A stretch of 64,000 bases of DNA from Adiantum capillus-veneris (Eukaryota > Streptophyta > Polypodiopsida > Polypodiales > Pteridaceae). A program made the translations under genes and the position numbers. Shown here in pieces: positions 8,975 through 20,130 of the stretch. Every line of letters starts with the position of its first letter. The stretch's first letter is position 1. The stretch spans positions 98,097,912 to 98,161,911 of the forward strand of contig CM043963.1 of assembly GCA_014529385.2 (NCBI GenBank). Reading direction: 5' to 3'. The notes under the pieces are model-generated. The model searched no databases. It was given only the letters and a program-made list of their open reading frames with translations, and was not told the origin of the DNA.

Positions 8975-9962
8975 TGTTAGATGTCACAAACTGCTGACGT
9001 GTCAAGTCACTAAAGAGCTGAGCCAACCTTCAGATCATGGCCGAGGGGCCTAAACCCTAAGAAGAACAAGCAACAACAGAAGAAGTCCTACCAACTTATG
9101 GGACCCCGTCTGATGGAGCTCAAGTGACATAAAGGAATTAAAATAAAGCTGGACCCTCACACACACACACACACACACACAAATAGACAACGTAGAAACT
9201 GATGACGTGGCAATTGTACGGACAACTCGGAAATTGCACTGACATGTTGACGTGGTAGCCTGTACGGATTTTCGAGATTTGTGCTATTGACGTGGTAGTT
9301 GTACGGATATCCGTAAATCACGCTGGCAGCTTTTGGGCATCGCTTTTGGACCATATGCTTTTGAGTTTGAAGTCTTTTCATGTGAATTGCTTTTGGGCCT
9401 AGGGCCTTTAAATATGAGGCCATGGGCTCATTCTCGGGGATGCTTCTGGACGAAGGTGCAAAGGTGGAGTACCGGCTTGTACTTTGATGATGCAATATAA
9501 AGAAATACTGAAAGGGGCGCCAAGGTTTGGGGCCAATACTCTCTGGGGTGGAATTCCGCCACTCCGTGTCGCTAGTGCTCTCTCTCTTTCAGTTTCAGTT
9601 GTTATTGAAGTGCTAAAAGTCTGTTCTATTTGTTCTTTTCTATTGGCACGTGGTGCCCGTCTTTTGACATTAGATTTACACCACTCTACTGCTTCACACA
9701 GGTCTAGGGCACTTCCTTGTACGGCTAGTATCTTCGGGCTGGCCACCCATAGCATAGGTTGTACCTTGTCCAGCCGCTCGAGTTTGGGGCTGGCCGCCCA
9801 CTTGAGTTGGGCGCCCACCTTGGGCACCCATATATATGTGGGGCCAGGGGGTACACATTTCAATATCATATATCTCAGTTGTGCGGGTCTTTTGCTCTGG
9901 TAGTCAGTGGGGGCCCGGGGGCTGATCGCTTCCTCTTCCCCATATCAGCGTTTTGTGTTTGT

Positions 9963-10002
<40 letters not shown>

Positions 10003-10039
10003 GCTTCTGCACACGAGGACTCTACAGCCCTCACTCACA
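8975..10039 (+). repeat. 3' LTR of outer family A element, interrupted by solo LTR B
   Basis: Starts TGTTAGA after the polypurine tract and ends near CACTCACA at 10039. Without the 8982-9669 insertion and its TSD it is about 370 bp. It contains a TATA-like CATATATATG (about 9829) and a perfect (CT)n at 9964-10000. The 3' boundary was chosen by alignment with the ends at 389 and 3086; an alternative end at 10075 (CTTAACA) is less well supported. Confidence 0.75.
8977..9674 (+). mobile_element. Solo LTR of family B with perfect TTAGA duplication
   Basis: LTR at 8982-9669 (688 bp) begins TGTCACAAACTG and ends GTCTTTTGACA, giving TGTCA/TGACA inverted termini. It is flanked by TTAGA at 8977-8981 and 9670-9674. 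Removing it and one TTAGA rejoins the family A LTR in register with its other copies. Features in order: CCCTAAGAAG block (9054), (CA)n 9158-9181, TATAAAGAAATA (about 9496-9507), and a CTCTCTCTTTCAG tract (about 9579). No internal coding region is present, so it arose by LTR-LTR recombination or lost its interior. Confidence 0.93.
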
Positions 10040-11291
10040 AGACCTAGAAGGGAAGCCAGGCCAAAACTCTTAACATTAGTAAGGCCTAATGTAGGCTAAA
10101 AATTTTGCGGATAGTGCATATGCAGGGCGGAAGTGGCCGGATCACCAAAACCTTGTCATGAGCGCCAAATTGGTGTCCAGCCAACATACTAAAAAGGATA
10201 GCTGAAGTAAGGTTTTCGGTACACTTTGGGCATTGCTGTTACCTTATTTTGGGCCTCTTATTATGGGCAGCCTTAATTAGATCCTGTCCTGGATTTAGGC
10301 CATTTCTTTGTGCTCCTCTCTTTTCTCCTTCACATGCATACATGTAAGACTTGAGTAAAGCACATCATTTACATTGGCATCAACTGGTTTTATCTTTAAG
10401 ATTGCTAAAGTCTGAGAGTTGTACCCTAACCTTGACAAATTTGTTGAGTCTGTATTAATGTTGGTCATTCTTTGATTCATAGTAACCGCATAATGAATAT
10501 GTGTACCTAGTGTCCGCATGATGAATTCAACCTAACGTAACACATCTATCGTACTTAACTAGCTGACCAGGTGTAGCCACGTATTGGGGTAATTTGTATG
10601 CAATCTAGGGATGATCTGGAGTCGTATATTGGCTAATATGGAGGGCTCTACAGCTGTGACAGGCCTGCAAAAATGAAAGGCTCAAAGGCTGATCTTGATG
10701 CTACTTAACACAAGCACAAAGCTGGTGCAAGCACTGATAGATGGCAGCAAAGCTGGACTTGCTGGCTCAAAAAGTAAATTTAGAGTTGATCTGGTCCTGG
10801 GGCTGTGGCAGCAATATGTCAAGTTAAGGGCTGCAAAAATGCAAGGGCGAGAGGGGCAGAAGGCGTCGTTCTGGCCTGCACTAGGCTCCTGAGATGGCAG
10901 TGACAAGTAGGGCTTTGAAACTGCAGGAAAAGACCAAACTGGCTTTTGAGGTCATCTTGTATTTTGAATTCTCTTTTCCTTCTAGTGTATTTTTGGTTTT
11001 GATCATATCTTCGGTCACTCCATGTTGTTGCTCTGTAGGCTCGTCGCTTGCTAATGGCTAAACGTGTTATTTCTTGTCTTTCTGTGAAATTGCAAATTAA
11101 AGTTTATGTTTTTTTAATACCATTAGTAGGGTATTTTTAGATCGGTCAGTTGTATGTTATCAAGAGTCCAGTTCATGAAGGTGGTTACGTGTGTGGTGAA
11201 CAGCTGCAGGCTCTGGAAAGTGTATGTTATCAGTTGTAAGTGAATGTTGTCAAGAGTCCAGTTCATGAAGGTGGTTATGTGTATATGGTGA
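10040..11291 (+). other. Probable intron or upstream non-coding DNA of the host gene
   Basis: About 1.25 kb between the outer LTR element and the first recognised host exon. I find no convincing exon, TE domain or RNA gene. Small open frames (for example 10,695-10,892) have no recognisable motif. The family A nest probably lies in a long intron of the gene that continues at 11,292, but no upstream exon is visible in the window to prove it. Confidence 0.4.
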
Positions 11292-11311
11292 ACAGCTGCA
11301 GGCTCTGGAAA
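11153..11311. repeat. 90-bp tandem duplication at a splice acceptor
   Basis: Two direct copies (11,153-11,219 and 11,244-11,311) of a unit containing AAGAGTCCAGTTCATGAAGG and GAACAGCTGCAGGCTCTGG. They differ by a few substitutions and a short indel. The candidate acceptor (GTGAACAG followed by CTGCAGGCTCTGG) is therefore present twice, upstream of the host exon; the second copy leads directly into the open frame. Confidence 0.75.
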
Positions 11312-12161
11312 CCCAAATAGGCGAATGGATGCTTGTGAATCAACCCCGTCAAAGAGGGCTAATGGCCATGCGGATAGCATACATGAGTCTAGCAAGCATA
11401 AAGATCGTCAAGAACATCTAATAAAGAAGAAAGAGTCTGATGTGAGGAAAAAGGATAGGGATTCTATCACAAGCTCCAATGGTTACAGCAAGCGGGACAG
11501 AGATGATAATCTAACAAATGGGCATGATAGTAGGCGATCATCAATTGAGAAGGTGGAGAGAAAAGTGCAACGGCACGAGGGAATCGAGAGAGAGAGTCAC
11601 ACAGTGGGCAATCACAAAGTGACAGCTTCTAAACCTCAACTAGTAAGCTCTCACCTGGCTTTCTTTGTAGATTATGATTGTGATATTCCTCTTTTTGGTT
11701 AGATTTCTCTAGAACATTCTCTGCGAAGATCCTTAAAATCAAATGCATACAAGCTCAACACCTTCACATTGCAGAGAGTGTGTGGGCTTTGTGCACTTGC
11801 ACATCATATGCTAGATGTCTTTGATGCTGATAGTCCTCTTCTTTGCTAAAGGATTCTCCGGAGTTGGATCAAAGACTACTGGCAGCTAAAAGGAAACTAC
11901 AGGAGAATTATCAACAAGCTGAGATAGGTGAGAATTCACGTGGTTGCACTTGTGATCCATTGGAAGTGGGTTCCTGTGAATTTTAAGAAAAATTCATACA
12001 AGGTCATGGCTTTGTTTTTTTCAGCAAAACGGCAGCGGACAATTCAGGTGATGGAGCTTGAGGATCTTCCGAAGGGAGGGCCCAAGCGCGCTAAAGCTCC
12101 TCAAATGGTTCGTGGGAAGCCACTTTCACAGCATCGGCCACACGCATTTGGTCGCCGATAA
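11292..12161 (+). CDS. Host gene, last three exons; basic Lys/Arg-rich nuclear-type protein (partial)
   Basis: Three exons join with canonical splice sites. Exon a runs about 11,292-11,642 (donor GTAAGC, phase 0). Exon b is 11,852-11,927 (acceptor TTTGCTAAAG, donor GTGAG, phase 1). Exon c is 12,025-12,161 (acceptor TTTTTTTCAG, stop TAA). The product is extremely hydrophilic: exon a is rich in K, R, D, E and S (KHKDRQEHLIKKKESDVRKK), exon b has DQRLLAAKRKLQENYQQAE, probably a coiled coil, and exon c ends KGGPKRAKAPQMVRGKP...HAFGRR. This composition fits an RNA-processing or chromatin-associated nuclear protein. I cannot assign a family, and the N-terminal part lies upstream or outside the window. 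The intact spliced frame in a sea of broken TEs is the best evidence that it is a real host gene. Regulation is not visible. Confidence 0.7.
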
Positions 12162-13540
12162 GTTGCCAGACTTCAGGCTGTCAATTTTCTATTTGAGTTG
12201 TCCAAAGGGATAGTTCAAAGTTGCAAACGACAAGGTTCCATCGATCGAGAGGCGGAGAGTGACTGTGAATGTAATCTTTTGACTGGGGTTCATACCTGCT
12301 GGCTTTGATGAGATAGGTGTCGAAGCATTTTTCCATGATATGGTTCCCCGACCCACGGCATCTCTCCTCCAATGCAAAAAGAGTGCTGTCCACACCACAA
12401 CTTTGTGTTCAATCCTGTGGTTTGATCAAGGGTCAGAGTGATTTTTACAGGGCTATTTAACCAAGTGTCATATCCTTCTCTTTATAATTTTATGCTACAA
12501 GAGAGAAGCATTTAACTTCCTTCCAAGGAGTTCAGTACTGGTATTTTGTCAGACAAGTAACTGCTACAGCATCTTGGAAGCCTGAGTTGTAAGAGTCAAG
12601 CCCCGTAGTTAACACGAGAGGCCACTAAGAAAAGTTTACCCTGTTGAGTAAGAAAGGAAAGAATTGTATAGAGTCCCAATCAACAGATCTCCTTTACAAT
12701 CAAAATTCATGCAATCAGATGTGTAAAGGCTTTTGCGTTGAGCTGTGGTGGTTGCTTCATTAGGGGGGTCTCTGTTCCAAGTACGGTTTCCGTCGTCCTG
12801 CTTTTATGTATTTTGTGGCGTGCTCATATTTGGCATTTTTTAGTGTCAGAGTTCGAAGCATACCATTATTTCTGGGTAAATCTCTGGAGGTGTCATTTAG
12901 CACCCTGGAAACAATGGGTCATGATTTTGTGCATGCTTCGTGTCAGGTGATGGTTTGAAGGTTTCGCTTGGGTGCTCGATCTTGCAGCGTGGAGCTGGTG
13001 TATTGCAGAGCCAGAGGGTACTAATGATCAGGAATTTCAGAAAGATCATCATTTTGGTCGTGTAGAGTTGCTCTCACTGTGATGAAAAAGCTCTGGTTAA
13101 AGTTAAAGACATGAATTTGAGTGAGTTGTGGGTTGTACACATTTGTGTGAACGGAAATTTTGGTCAACAAACTTGTTGGTCTTGCCTTGGCCTGCCTTGT
13201 ATATAAATTGGCCTTATAAAATGGTCTTAGAGGCGCTTACATTTTAATGCATAATGTATAATGTATGTTTTGTTCATATATTTAATGGCTTCATGTGAAG
13301 CTATGCGAAGTTTCACAATTATATTTTACTGTTTTTTTTGTTGTCCCATCTTGAATGGTTTCATCTGAAGCTCTTCAAAGGTTCATATTTTGGAAGTCCC
13401 ATGATCCTTCTGAGTACAAACTTTGGTTTCTGTTTTGAGTTGTCGACAAAGTATCGCTTTCCACTGCTGATAATCTCTATTGTTTTATCCTTGAGAGGAA
13501 GTTCTTTGAGCTTTCCTGGTCATTTTAATTTAAAGGTGGT
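12162..13540 (+). other. Probable 3' UTR and intergenic DNA
   Basis: AT-rich sequence following the host gene stop. No conserved protein, TE domain or RNA gene recognised. Short open frames on both strands (12,181-12,398 minus; 12,738-12,950 and 13,338-13,544 plus) lack motifs. The first few hundred bases are likely 3' UTR, but I cannot fix the poly(A) site. Confidence 0.35.
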
Positions 13541-13929
13541 ATGACATGCCTCCAAGCATACAGGAACCATTGAAGAATCTCGTCCCTACTAATTTCATAG
13601 GCTATGAGCACATGCAAAAGTTCTGTCAAGGTTGGGAGTCGGGCGTGCAGGCCATCCTGGTTGTCCATCCCTCCCCCATCACTGATTAGTGTGCAGGGCT
13701 GTTGGATGCATGCCACCTCAGCATTCAAAATCTCAGAGGCAGTTACATCGTCGCCCGTCTCGTCCGATAATTGTACACCAAGTAAGTGCACATAATTTTC
13801 CTCGCCTGCCTCTCCTCCAATAGCTGTGGACCAAGTCAGCGCCCATAATTCTCTACCTTGGCATGTCTGCTCTGACATTGCCGGCTGTACCCGTGTGCCG
13901 TACACTGTTTGCAGGCTGTACCTGGTCAC
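13525..13929 (-). CDS. Hypothetical 134-codon ORF
   Basis: A minus-strand ORF of 134 codons with balanced, protein-like composition rather than low complexity. It includes an acidic segment (GGEAGEENYVHLLGVQLSDE) and an aliphatic C-terminal part with LTELLHVLIAYEISRDEIL that could form helices. No family is recognised, and there is no signal peptide or transmembrane segment. It lies just downstream of the host gene on the opposite strand and beside a palindrome-rich repeat cluster, so it may be an exon of an unknown gene, part of an unidentified mobile element, or chance. Confidence 0.25.
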   Translation of the reverse strand: MTRYSLQTVYGTRVQPAMSEQTCQGRELWALTWSTAIGGEAGEENYVHLLGVQLSDETGDDVTASEILNAEVACIQQPCTLISDGGGMDNQDGLHARLPTLTELLHVLIAYEISRDEILQWFLYAWRHVIPPLN

Positions 13930-14920
13930 TCATACATGGTGCTGGCCCCCCTCCCCCCCATACCTTGACGGCCGGGAAAGGTCACCAAGTGACCCTTACC
14001 TGCAATACTGCTCCCGCATGGCTCCGGGCTTCTATCCCGTCAAAGTCCAGAGGAGGGGGGATTGCAGATTGTGTCCGTCCGTTTACTGTCGATTCCATGG
14101 TGGAATATGGGTCTGCAGCCATTGGATGGGCAACACGTCAGCATGGAGAATCATCACCAAGCTTTGCAAATGATTTAATTGCACGTCAGCAGTCAGAATC
14201 TTCACGAGCATTTGCCAAGTCAGCATGCAGAAAAATGACTCCCTGCAGCCAATCATTACCTCTGATCAACTGTGTCGTCTGCGCAAGCTGAGCAACTATG
14301 TCGTCTGTGCAAGCTGCATGGCCCCCCTCCCATAGACATTTGATGGCTGGGAATGGCCCTGCAGTGGCCATTCCTTGAAATAATGCGCTCATGGCTCCCG
14401 GCCTCCACCGATCGCCATGAGGTTGCCCATTATTTCAGGGAATGGCCCCTGCAGGGGCCATTCCCTACACCGTCAAGGTGGTTGGTCGTGAGGCTGCATA
14501 TCTCAACCGTGCATCTATTGCCGGTTCCTTTGCAGAATGCAGCTCTGCAGCCATGGAATGCATGCCACCTTACCAGAGAAAATCCCATGCTTACTTGGAT
14601 GAACCAGTGAGGGGCACGTAAGCACTTGGAATTTATTCAGGGAGTGACATATCAGCATGCGGAATGGTGTCTGCTTTTGTGCATTGATTGAACACCCAAC
14701 TCAGCAACCAAGAATAATGTGTGCACGTATCAACTGTGCAATTGTAGGGTATAGTCCTCACGCACAGGAAGTTTGTTTGGCCCACTCCCACTGACACTTG
14801 ACGGTCGAGAATGGTTTGCCAATGACAATCAAGGCTCCCAGCATTGGCTCTCGGCTCCCGGCCCGTCTTTTAATTCTATGGAATGGTAACTGGGGGCCCA
14901 TGAGCCACATACCAATCTGT
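13930..14920. repeat. GC-rich foldback repeat cluster
   Basis: Several degenerate copies of a motif like CCCCTCCCATA..CTTGACGGCCGGGAA..GG occur at about 13,950, 14,325, 14,470 and 14,785, mixed with inverted copies of GGGAATGGCCCCTGCAG. Copies at 14,373-14,390 and 14,428-14,445 (CCATTCCTTGAAATAATG and its near-complement) could fold across a loop of about 37 bases. The cluster stands out from the AT-rich surroundings. It may be a MITE-like or foldback element; no TSD was resolved. Confidence 0.5.
14438..14465. repeat. Perfect 28-bp palindrome
   Basis: The 14-base half GGGAATGGCCCCTG is followed directly by its exact reverse complement, with no loop and a central CTGCAG. A second, imperfect version lies at about 14,351-14,376 (GGAATGGCCCTGCAGTGGCC...). 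Together they can form nested hairpins. Confidence 0.9.
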
Positions 14921-14989
14921 GGCGTTTCAATACTTTGGTCACAAACTCTCTCTCTCTCTTTTTGGTAGAACACTTACGAATTACTAGTG

Positions 14990-16479
14990 GGAAACCTTAA
15001 AATGAGGAAAACCCACAGTATATCATACACAAGAAAAATCCAAGTTCATAGTGAACAAAACACATCTAAGAAAAGGGCATACAGTGATGGGTTAATCTCT
15101 TGTAGAGATGGACAACATGCAAAGATTGTTTGAAAAAGAATTGGCGACTCACCAAAAACAAAGCGATTTCTTGAATGCCAAATCATCCACATGGCGGAGT
15201 GCTGGAGCCAATCAAAGAAAGGTCTATACTATTTGAGAGCAAGAGCAAAAATGCCAAACAACTAAAAATGTTTTCCAAAAGACATAAAAGGGAATGAGCT
15301 CGAAGAAGCTTTGCTATATGATAAAATTGTGAGAGGCAATACAATTCCATAATAGGAGAAGAACCGTTCAAAATAGACACCACAAATCCTCCCCCCCTCT
15401 GTTGCGTTGCTTGCACTAAGGTGTCTATACCCACCTGCACTAAACCCTAAACCATCATAACCTCCACTAAGACGGTCGCATTTGCTTCACGCTTAGTGTA
15501 GTACACTGGCAGATCGTGCTGATACAGTGAACGTGGCATTTAAACCTGTCCCGTCCTTTCACGGTTTTGCAGCTCTTTCCCCCTCCCCCCCGTCCCTACT
15601 GCTGCATGCCCCGTGCTCTGGCAACCTTGCGCACCTGAGCTAAATTTTACTCTACCACTCTCCCTTTCAACCCCCCACTATACAAGGGAGGGGAGCCGTA
15701 TTGGCTTTCTGGAAACTTGCACCTACTGAGTACATGGATCATGGGTGATTTTTCCGCTTTGAGCAAATCTAAAGGACCGAACCCTGCAACAATACTATAT
15801 AAGAGGTGAGGGTGCTCTAGCCCCTCATTTAGCCTTAGCCTTGGGTGCATTTCTTTGTGTGTGTATGTGAAAGAGAGGAGTGAGTGCGTAGCTGCTTACT
15901 GTGCAGTTATGGAGTCGTCTGAACAACCTTCTCATCTCAGTTAGGTAAAACCACTGCATAAAACGTGGCACGTGCATTACTAAAAGTGTGGTGAATGGTT
16001 TCAGTAATTGAGGATTGGTTTGCTTTGCATTAGTCTGCACAATGGAAATGTTGCCGCTTGGCTTGGTTGAGCATGACTTAGGCACTCTGTAAACTGTTAA
16101 GAGTTCCTTGCTCTGAACACATGCTGATCAAATTTTGAAACTTATGTCGTGTGGATTGTCCACTATATTCCGATGAGGTTCGCATCCCGTGTACCTAAAA
16201 TGTGGCAGCCACTCGGTTGATTTTAATACATAGCCTAAACTCTGTATTGATCGTTGTTGGTATAATGGTTTTTATATACATTCGCTATCAATCAGGATTT
16301 TTTTGAAGAACGAGCTGATTGGTGATGATATTTAAGTTGAATTATTTTAGCATGAAAGGATGGGTTACGGTTTATCAAAAAAGAGAATGGAGTTATGGTT
16401 ACTCGCTCACATGTTTTGAGTGGTTATTGGTTTGATGTATTACAAGCAATGTTTTATGGCTTAAAGCAGAAATAAAGCA

Positions 16480-16480
<1 letters not shown>
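14990..16480. other. Featureless intergenic stretch
   Basis: I find no gene, TE domain or array here. A TATATAAG sequence near 15,793 and C-rich runs near 15,580-15,600 are present but have no associated coding sequence. Minus-strand frames at 15,183-15,440, 15,647-15,850 and 15,825-16,085 show no recognisable domain. Confidence 0.5.
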
Positions 16481-16481
<1 letters not shown>

Positions 16482-16526
<45 letters not shown>

Positions 16527-16879
16527 GATTTGCGTGCAGCTGATGATGTGGCAGCAACAATACAAATTTTTAGATTTCGCGTTGACATTGCTGACGTGGC
16601 AACAACAATACAGATTTTCGCAATTCGTGCTGACAATGTTGACGTGGTAGTTGTAGGGATTTTCGTAAATCACACTGGGGGAGTTTGAAGGCTTTCCTAC
16701 TTTTCATAGGCCAAGGGCCTTAAATAAGTGCCTCATTCTTTGGCATGCTCCGCGAGAGGTGTAGAGAATGGAGTACCGGCATTGTATTGGGTTCAAGTAA
16801 TATAAAGAAATACCGAAAGGGGCGCCAAGGTTTGGGGCCAATGCTCTTTGGCGTGGAATTTCACCACTCCGTGTTGTGT

Positions 16880-16920
<41 letters not shown>

Positions 16921-16981
16921 GTTTCAGTTGTTATTGAAGTGTTGTTCTTTTCCGTTGGCACGTGATGCCCGTCTTGCGACA
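16482..16981 (+). mobile_element. Partial LTR of family B
   Basis: From a long (CA)n (16,482-16,524) this matches the 3' two thirds of the solo LTR at 8982-9669. It includes the TGACGTGGCAACAACAATAC-type tandem units, TATAAAGAAATA (about 16,800), GGGGCGCCAAGGTTTGGGGC, a perfect (CT)n (16,881-16,917) and the end GTCTTGCGACA at 16,981. The 5' third is absent or too diverged to align, so no TSD could be checked. Confidence 0.75.
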
Positions 16982-17544
16982 AGGAGACACCGCCCCCCCA
17001 TACCCATTGTTGCACAAAACCATTATATTTGACAAAAACTACTCATTCAACTAACTTTCCAAGCACACACAACTTGTATCCAAAACTAAGTGACCTTTGG
17101 TTAAGTAGGCAACCCGCTAGTGGAGTTAAACCACAGCTGCTTCGAGATGAGCGCAACAGGTAGCATCACCATGATGAATCAAAGTCGTCCTTGATAAGTG
17201 CTCACGCATCCACGTAGGCTTCAGGGGAGCACAACTAAGCAATCTTTGAGAGGCAGCCCATCAGGCCAAGCGAAAAGTCGACATTGGGAGGAAGGCGGAG
17301 AGAGGAAAGGAGAGTAAAAAGACATGATGCTTAGTATATTGCTCGTGTAGAACGAAAATTGAGGGGATTGGCCTTGACGTAGTGCACAATCATAAACCCT
17401 CAAGGGTTTGGTAAAAGAAAGAAAGAAAAAAAAAACATGCCACCTTAACCAAGGCCAGTTTCCCATCCAAACCACCTTAAGATCCTACCATTGAAACCAA
17501 AGCAGGGGTGAAATGTGTGTGAATCCAGGATGAAGCAGCCAAGG

Positions 17545-18061
17545 CAAAGTAAAGTGACCAAGTGTGTGCGTATGTGTGTGTGTGTGTAGATGTTTTATTT
17601 TAATAGATAAACACAAATGAACATACAAGTTCAAAAGACAGTTGGCTTTAGACAAGCGACCAGAGGTACCACAAAACCAACTGAGTCTTATAATTATTTT
17701 TGTACATTGCTATAAGAATGAGGTCTCATTCTAGTGTATAAGTACAAAGGAAGATCTGTGTTATTTGTTTCATAAAGTGGTAAGAGTCTGGTACATCAAG
17801 GACGGACAACAGATAAGACAAAAAAATTCCAAGAAAGGATAGATTCCTCACCTACATCCATTTAAACAAGATGGGCTCTATCGAATGGGGTCCCAAAAGT
17901 TGGTGGGAACTCTTCTTTAAAAATAGGCGACTTTGACTTTGTAAGTTGGTAAAACTTCTTTTTGTTCTGCTGCTTCTGCTTCTTAGGGTTTAGGCCCCTT
18001 AGTCGGGATCTGCAGGTTGGCTCCGTTCTTCAGTGGCTTGACACGTCAGTAGTTTGTGACA
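17545..18061 (-). mobile_element. Divergent 5' part of a family B LTR
   Basis: The minus strand starts TGTCACAAACTACTGACGTG at 18,061 and continues with GGGGCCTAAACCCTAAGAAG, then CACCAACTTTTGGGACCCC, matching 8982-9110 of the solo LTR. A (GT)n (17,572-17,587) corresponds to its (CA)n but lies further away, so extra sequence was inserted or the copy belongs to a subfamily. The TATA and 3' parts are not recognised. Confidence 0.6.
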
Positions 18062-18598
18062 TCCCCCCTTCTTGAAAGAAAGTAATATCTGCAAAACAAC
18101 TCAAGTTAGCTAAAAAATTTCCGAGGCTCATTCTGAGGAACAATTCGTTTGCTTCTTTTTTTTTGTATGTAAAGGATGTTTTATATGGAGCCTAATTTAC
18201 CCCTTGTAATTTTCAGTATTAAAAACGCACATATGTATGGCCCCGGTTATGAGGAGAAGCCATCGTGTGTGAAGAAATATCACTCGCTGGAAAACCAAAA
18301 TTTCTCCTTCTTGATATTTCGACGTAGTAAAATTAGCCATCACACCCAGACCGCATTGATCTTCCATGGGTGTCTTGATGCACTAAAATTACATAACCAT
18401 GCAATCTCATCCAATTAGGAATATTCAGTGGTTGGCACATCACAATGCAACACAAATGCTCACATATGCATGTTACAAGACACAACGAACAACGCCACTC
18501 CCTCAAGACGAACGGTCTGTAGTATGAAGCTACTCAACGACTACCTCGTCAGTCCCCTCGCAAATAACCTAAAAAGGTCTGGGCCATGAGCTCAGAGG

Positions 18599-18812
18599 AC
18601 TGTACAACCAAACCCTCCCCTGACTGCAGTCTGCATCGCTTGTAGGTTCAAGCATACAACCAAATGCTCCCCATACATCGGCCTGCGTCATTCGAAGGTT
18701 TTCTAGCATACAACGGAACTCTCCCTCGACATCGGCCCACGTCATTCCGAGGTTTTCAAACATACAACAAAATGGTCCCCAGACATTGACATGCGTTGTT
18801 CTGAGCTTCGAA
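18599..18812. repeat. 54-bp tandem repeat, about four units
   Basis: Units begin CATACAAC or a variant at 18,599, 18,653, 18,707 and 18,761, spaced exactly 54 bp; the last unit is 52 bp. Divergence between units is moderate. On the minus strand the period equals 18 codons, giving an 18-residue repeat of the type CMLENLRMTQADVWGAFG in an open frame of 64 codons (18,569-18,763). Confidence 0.85.
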
Positions 18813-19186
18813 CAATACCAAAACAGTATTTCTCACCTCTCCACCTAAGAGTAAATCACCAATCATTGAAACTAGTATTAAAACCAGAGTACACCATGAC
18901 ATAAAAGATGAATCCAAAAACACATGAAATCTTTGTAAAACCCAAGTTTGGCTTAAGGGGGTGATGTTTAGGGTAATCCCAACCCATGGCACCATATGGG
19001 AAAGCCATCTAGCCACCTAGGAATAGATAAATGATGAGCCTTTCGAGAAAATGATATGGATTACATTGAAACTTTAGACTCGGGCAAGGTGTGGTCGGCT
19101 AGGAGGGTGCCCATCAGCTGCATCTGCTAATCACTCTCTCCTTCCTAGCCATTGCACGTCCTCGTGCAAGCCTTTGCTTTTTCTCT

Positions 19187-19483
19187 TTAGTAGTCAAACT
19201 GCCGCTTTGCCAATGTCTTTGTTATCCGAGTGAACTTGGTAGCTTGAGCAACTATGTCAGGTTGGAGTGATAGACCTTTAAATGGGTTGTTCATTGATGC
19301 ACTTTGGTAGGCTATGTGTTGTGCCAATAGATCTTTGGTCAAGGGATTGAAGGTGGTGGAGCCCATCTCAAAGAACCCTGTCATGAAGGCCTCCTTCAAT
19401 GTTTGAATATAATGTGAGGGGAGGAACATGAGCCTTGCATACATCCCCATGAGAATATTCTTGTTGGGGGCTTCTATTTCCAA
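19187..19483 (-). pseudogene. Unidentified protein fragment, 98 codons
   Basis: Minus-strand frame with protein-like composition, including GMYARLMFLPSHYIQTLKEA and KGLSLQPDIVAQATKFTRI. Upstream sequence to about 19,720 translates in the same sense with several stops and frame changes (for example KPINNYKLAESYMVHTMKV), suggesting the decayed 3' end of a longer gene. I do not recognise the family. It precedes the family C LTR element and might be a fragment of a transposase or gag; this is only a guess. Confidence 0.35.
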
Positions 19484-19828
19484 GTTCTAGGCAATGCCAT
19501 ATGTGCCTTCAATAACACTTGCCAATGGCGTTCTCCTGCATCAATGTCTTAAAATGCTTGTAGGCAAGTGATGATCATCTTGGATATCTTTGGAAGCATC
19601 TAGCATGTTAGATCAGATACATCTCTCAATGACAACTTTCATGGTGTGGACCATGTATGATTCTGCTAGTTTGTAGTTGTTGATTGGCTTTGAGAGTACT
19701 AGGTAGTTTAAAACAAAGGACCTCTCGCTCCTCCATGTGAAGTATGTTTCTCAAGATTGTCGTCGAAGGATTGGACAATAGGTTGGGTTGATCCTAAGGT
19801 GTTGAGGGGCATTCCGATAAGTGGTATC

Positions 19829-19862
19829 TATCAAAGTCGATGATGTGGAAGCGTAGAGACCA

Positions 19863-19936
<74 letters not shown>

Positions 19937-20118
19937 CAACCAACCTTGGCAATGAATAACTGATGTATAATACAATGGGGACTGAGGGTTGCTTATATAC
20001 CAACCTCACTAAAGTGCCCTACCCAGAATTTGACAAATAAGTAAAACAAATACCTAAAAGCCAAACTAAATAATGGGATCACATTGGGTAGTTCACTTGA
20101 GATGCCAAAACTCTAACA
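19829..20118 (-). repeat. 3' LTR of family C
   Basis: The minus strand begins TGTTAGAGTTTTGGCATC at 20,118, has TATATAAGC at about 19,998-19,990, and a (CT)n of 70 bp (19,934-19,865). It ends CATCGACTTTGATA at 19,829, where the 5' copy ends GACTTTGACA. Length is 290 bp. Confidence 0.7.
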
Positions 20119-20130
20119 CCCTCTCTGCAG
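20119..20130 (-). promoter_or_regulatory. Polypurine tract of family C
   Basis: The minus strand reads CTGCAGAGAGGG directly before the LTR start TGTTAGAG. Confidence 0.6.

Noticed and set aside
10040-10075. Alternative 3' end of the outer family A LTR at CTTAACA (10,075), giving TGTTAAG/CTTAACA ends
   Set aside because: The other two family A LTRs end at CTCACA/CTCGCA, with the primer site directly after; alignment places the end at about 10,039.
15785-15900. Promoter with TATATAAG near 15,793
   Set aside because: No coding sequence or transcript evidence downstream; AT-rich sequence makes such matches common.
17070-17215. tRNA-like sequence
   Set aside because: No cloverleaf with T-arm and anticodon stem could be drawn.
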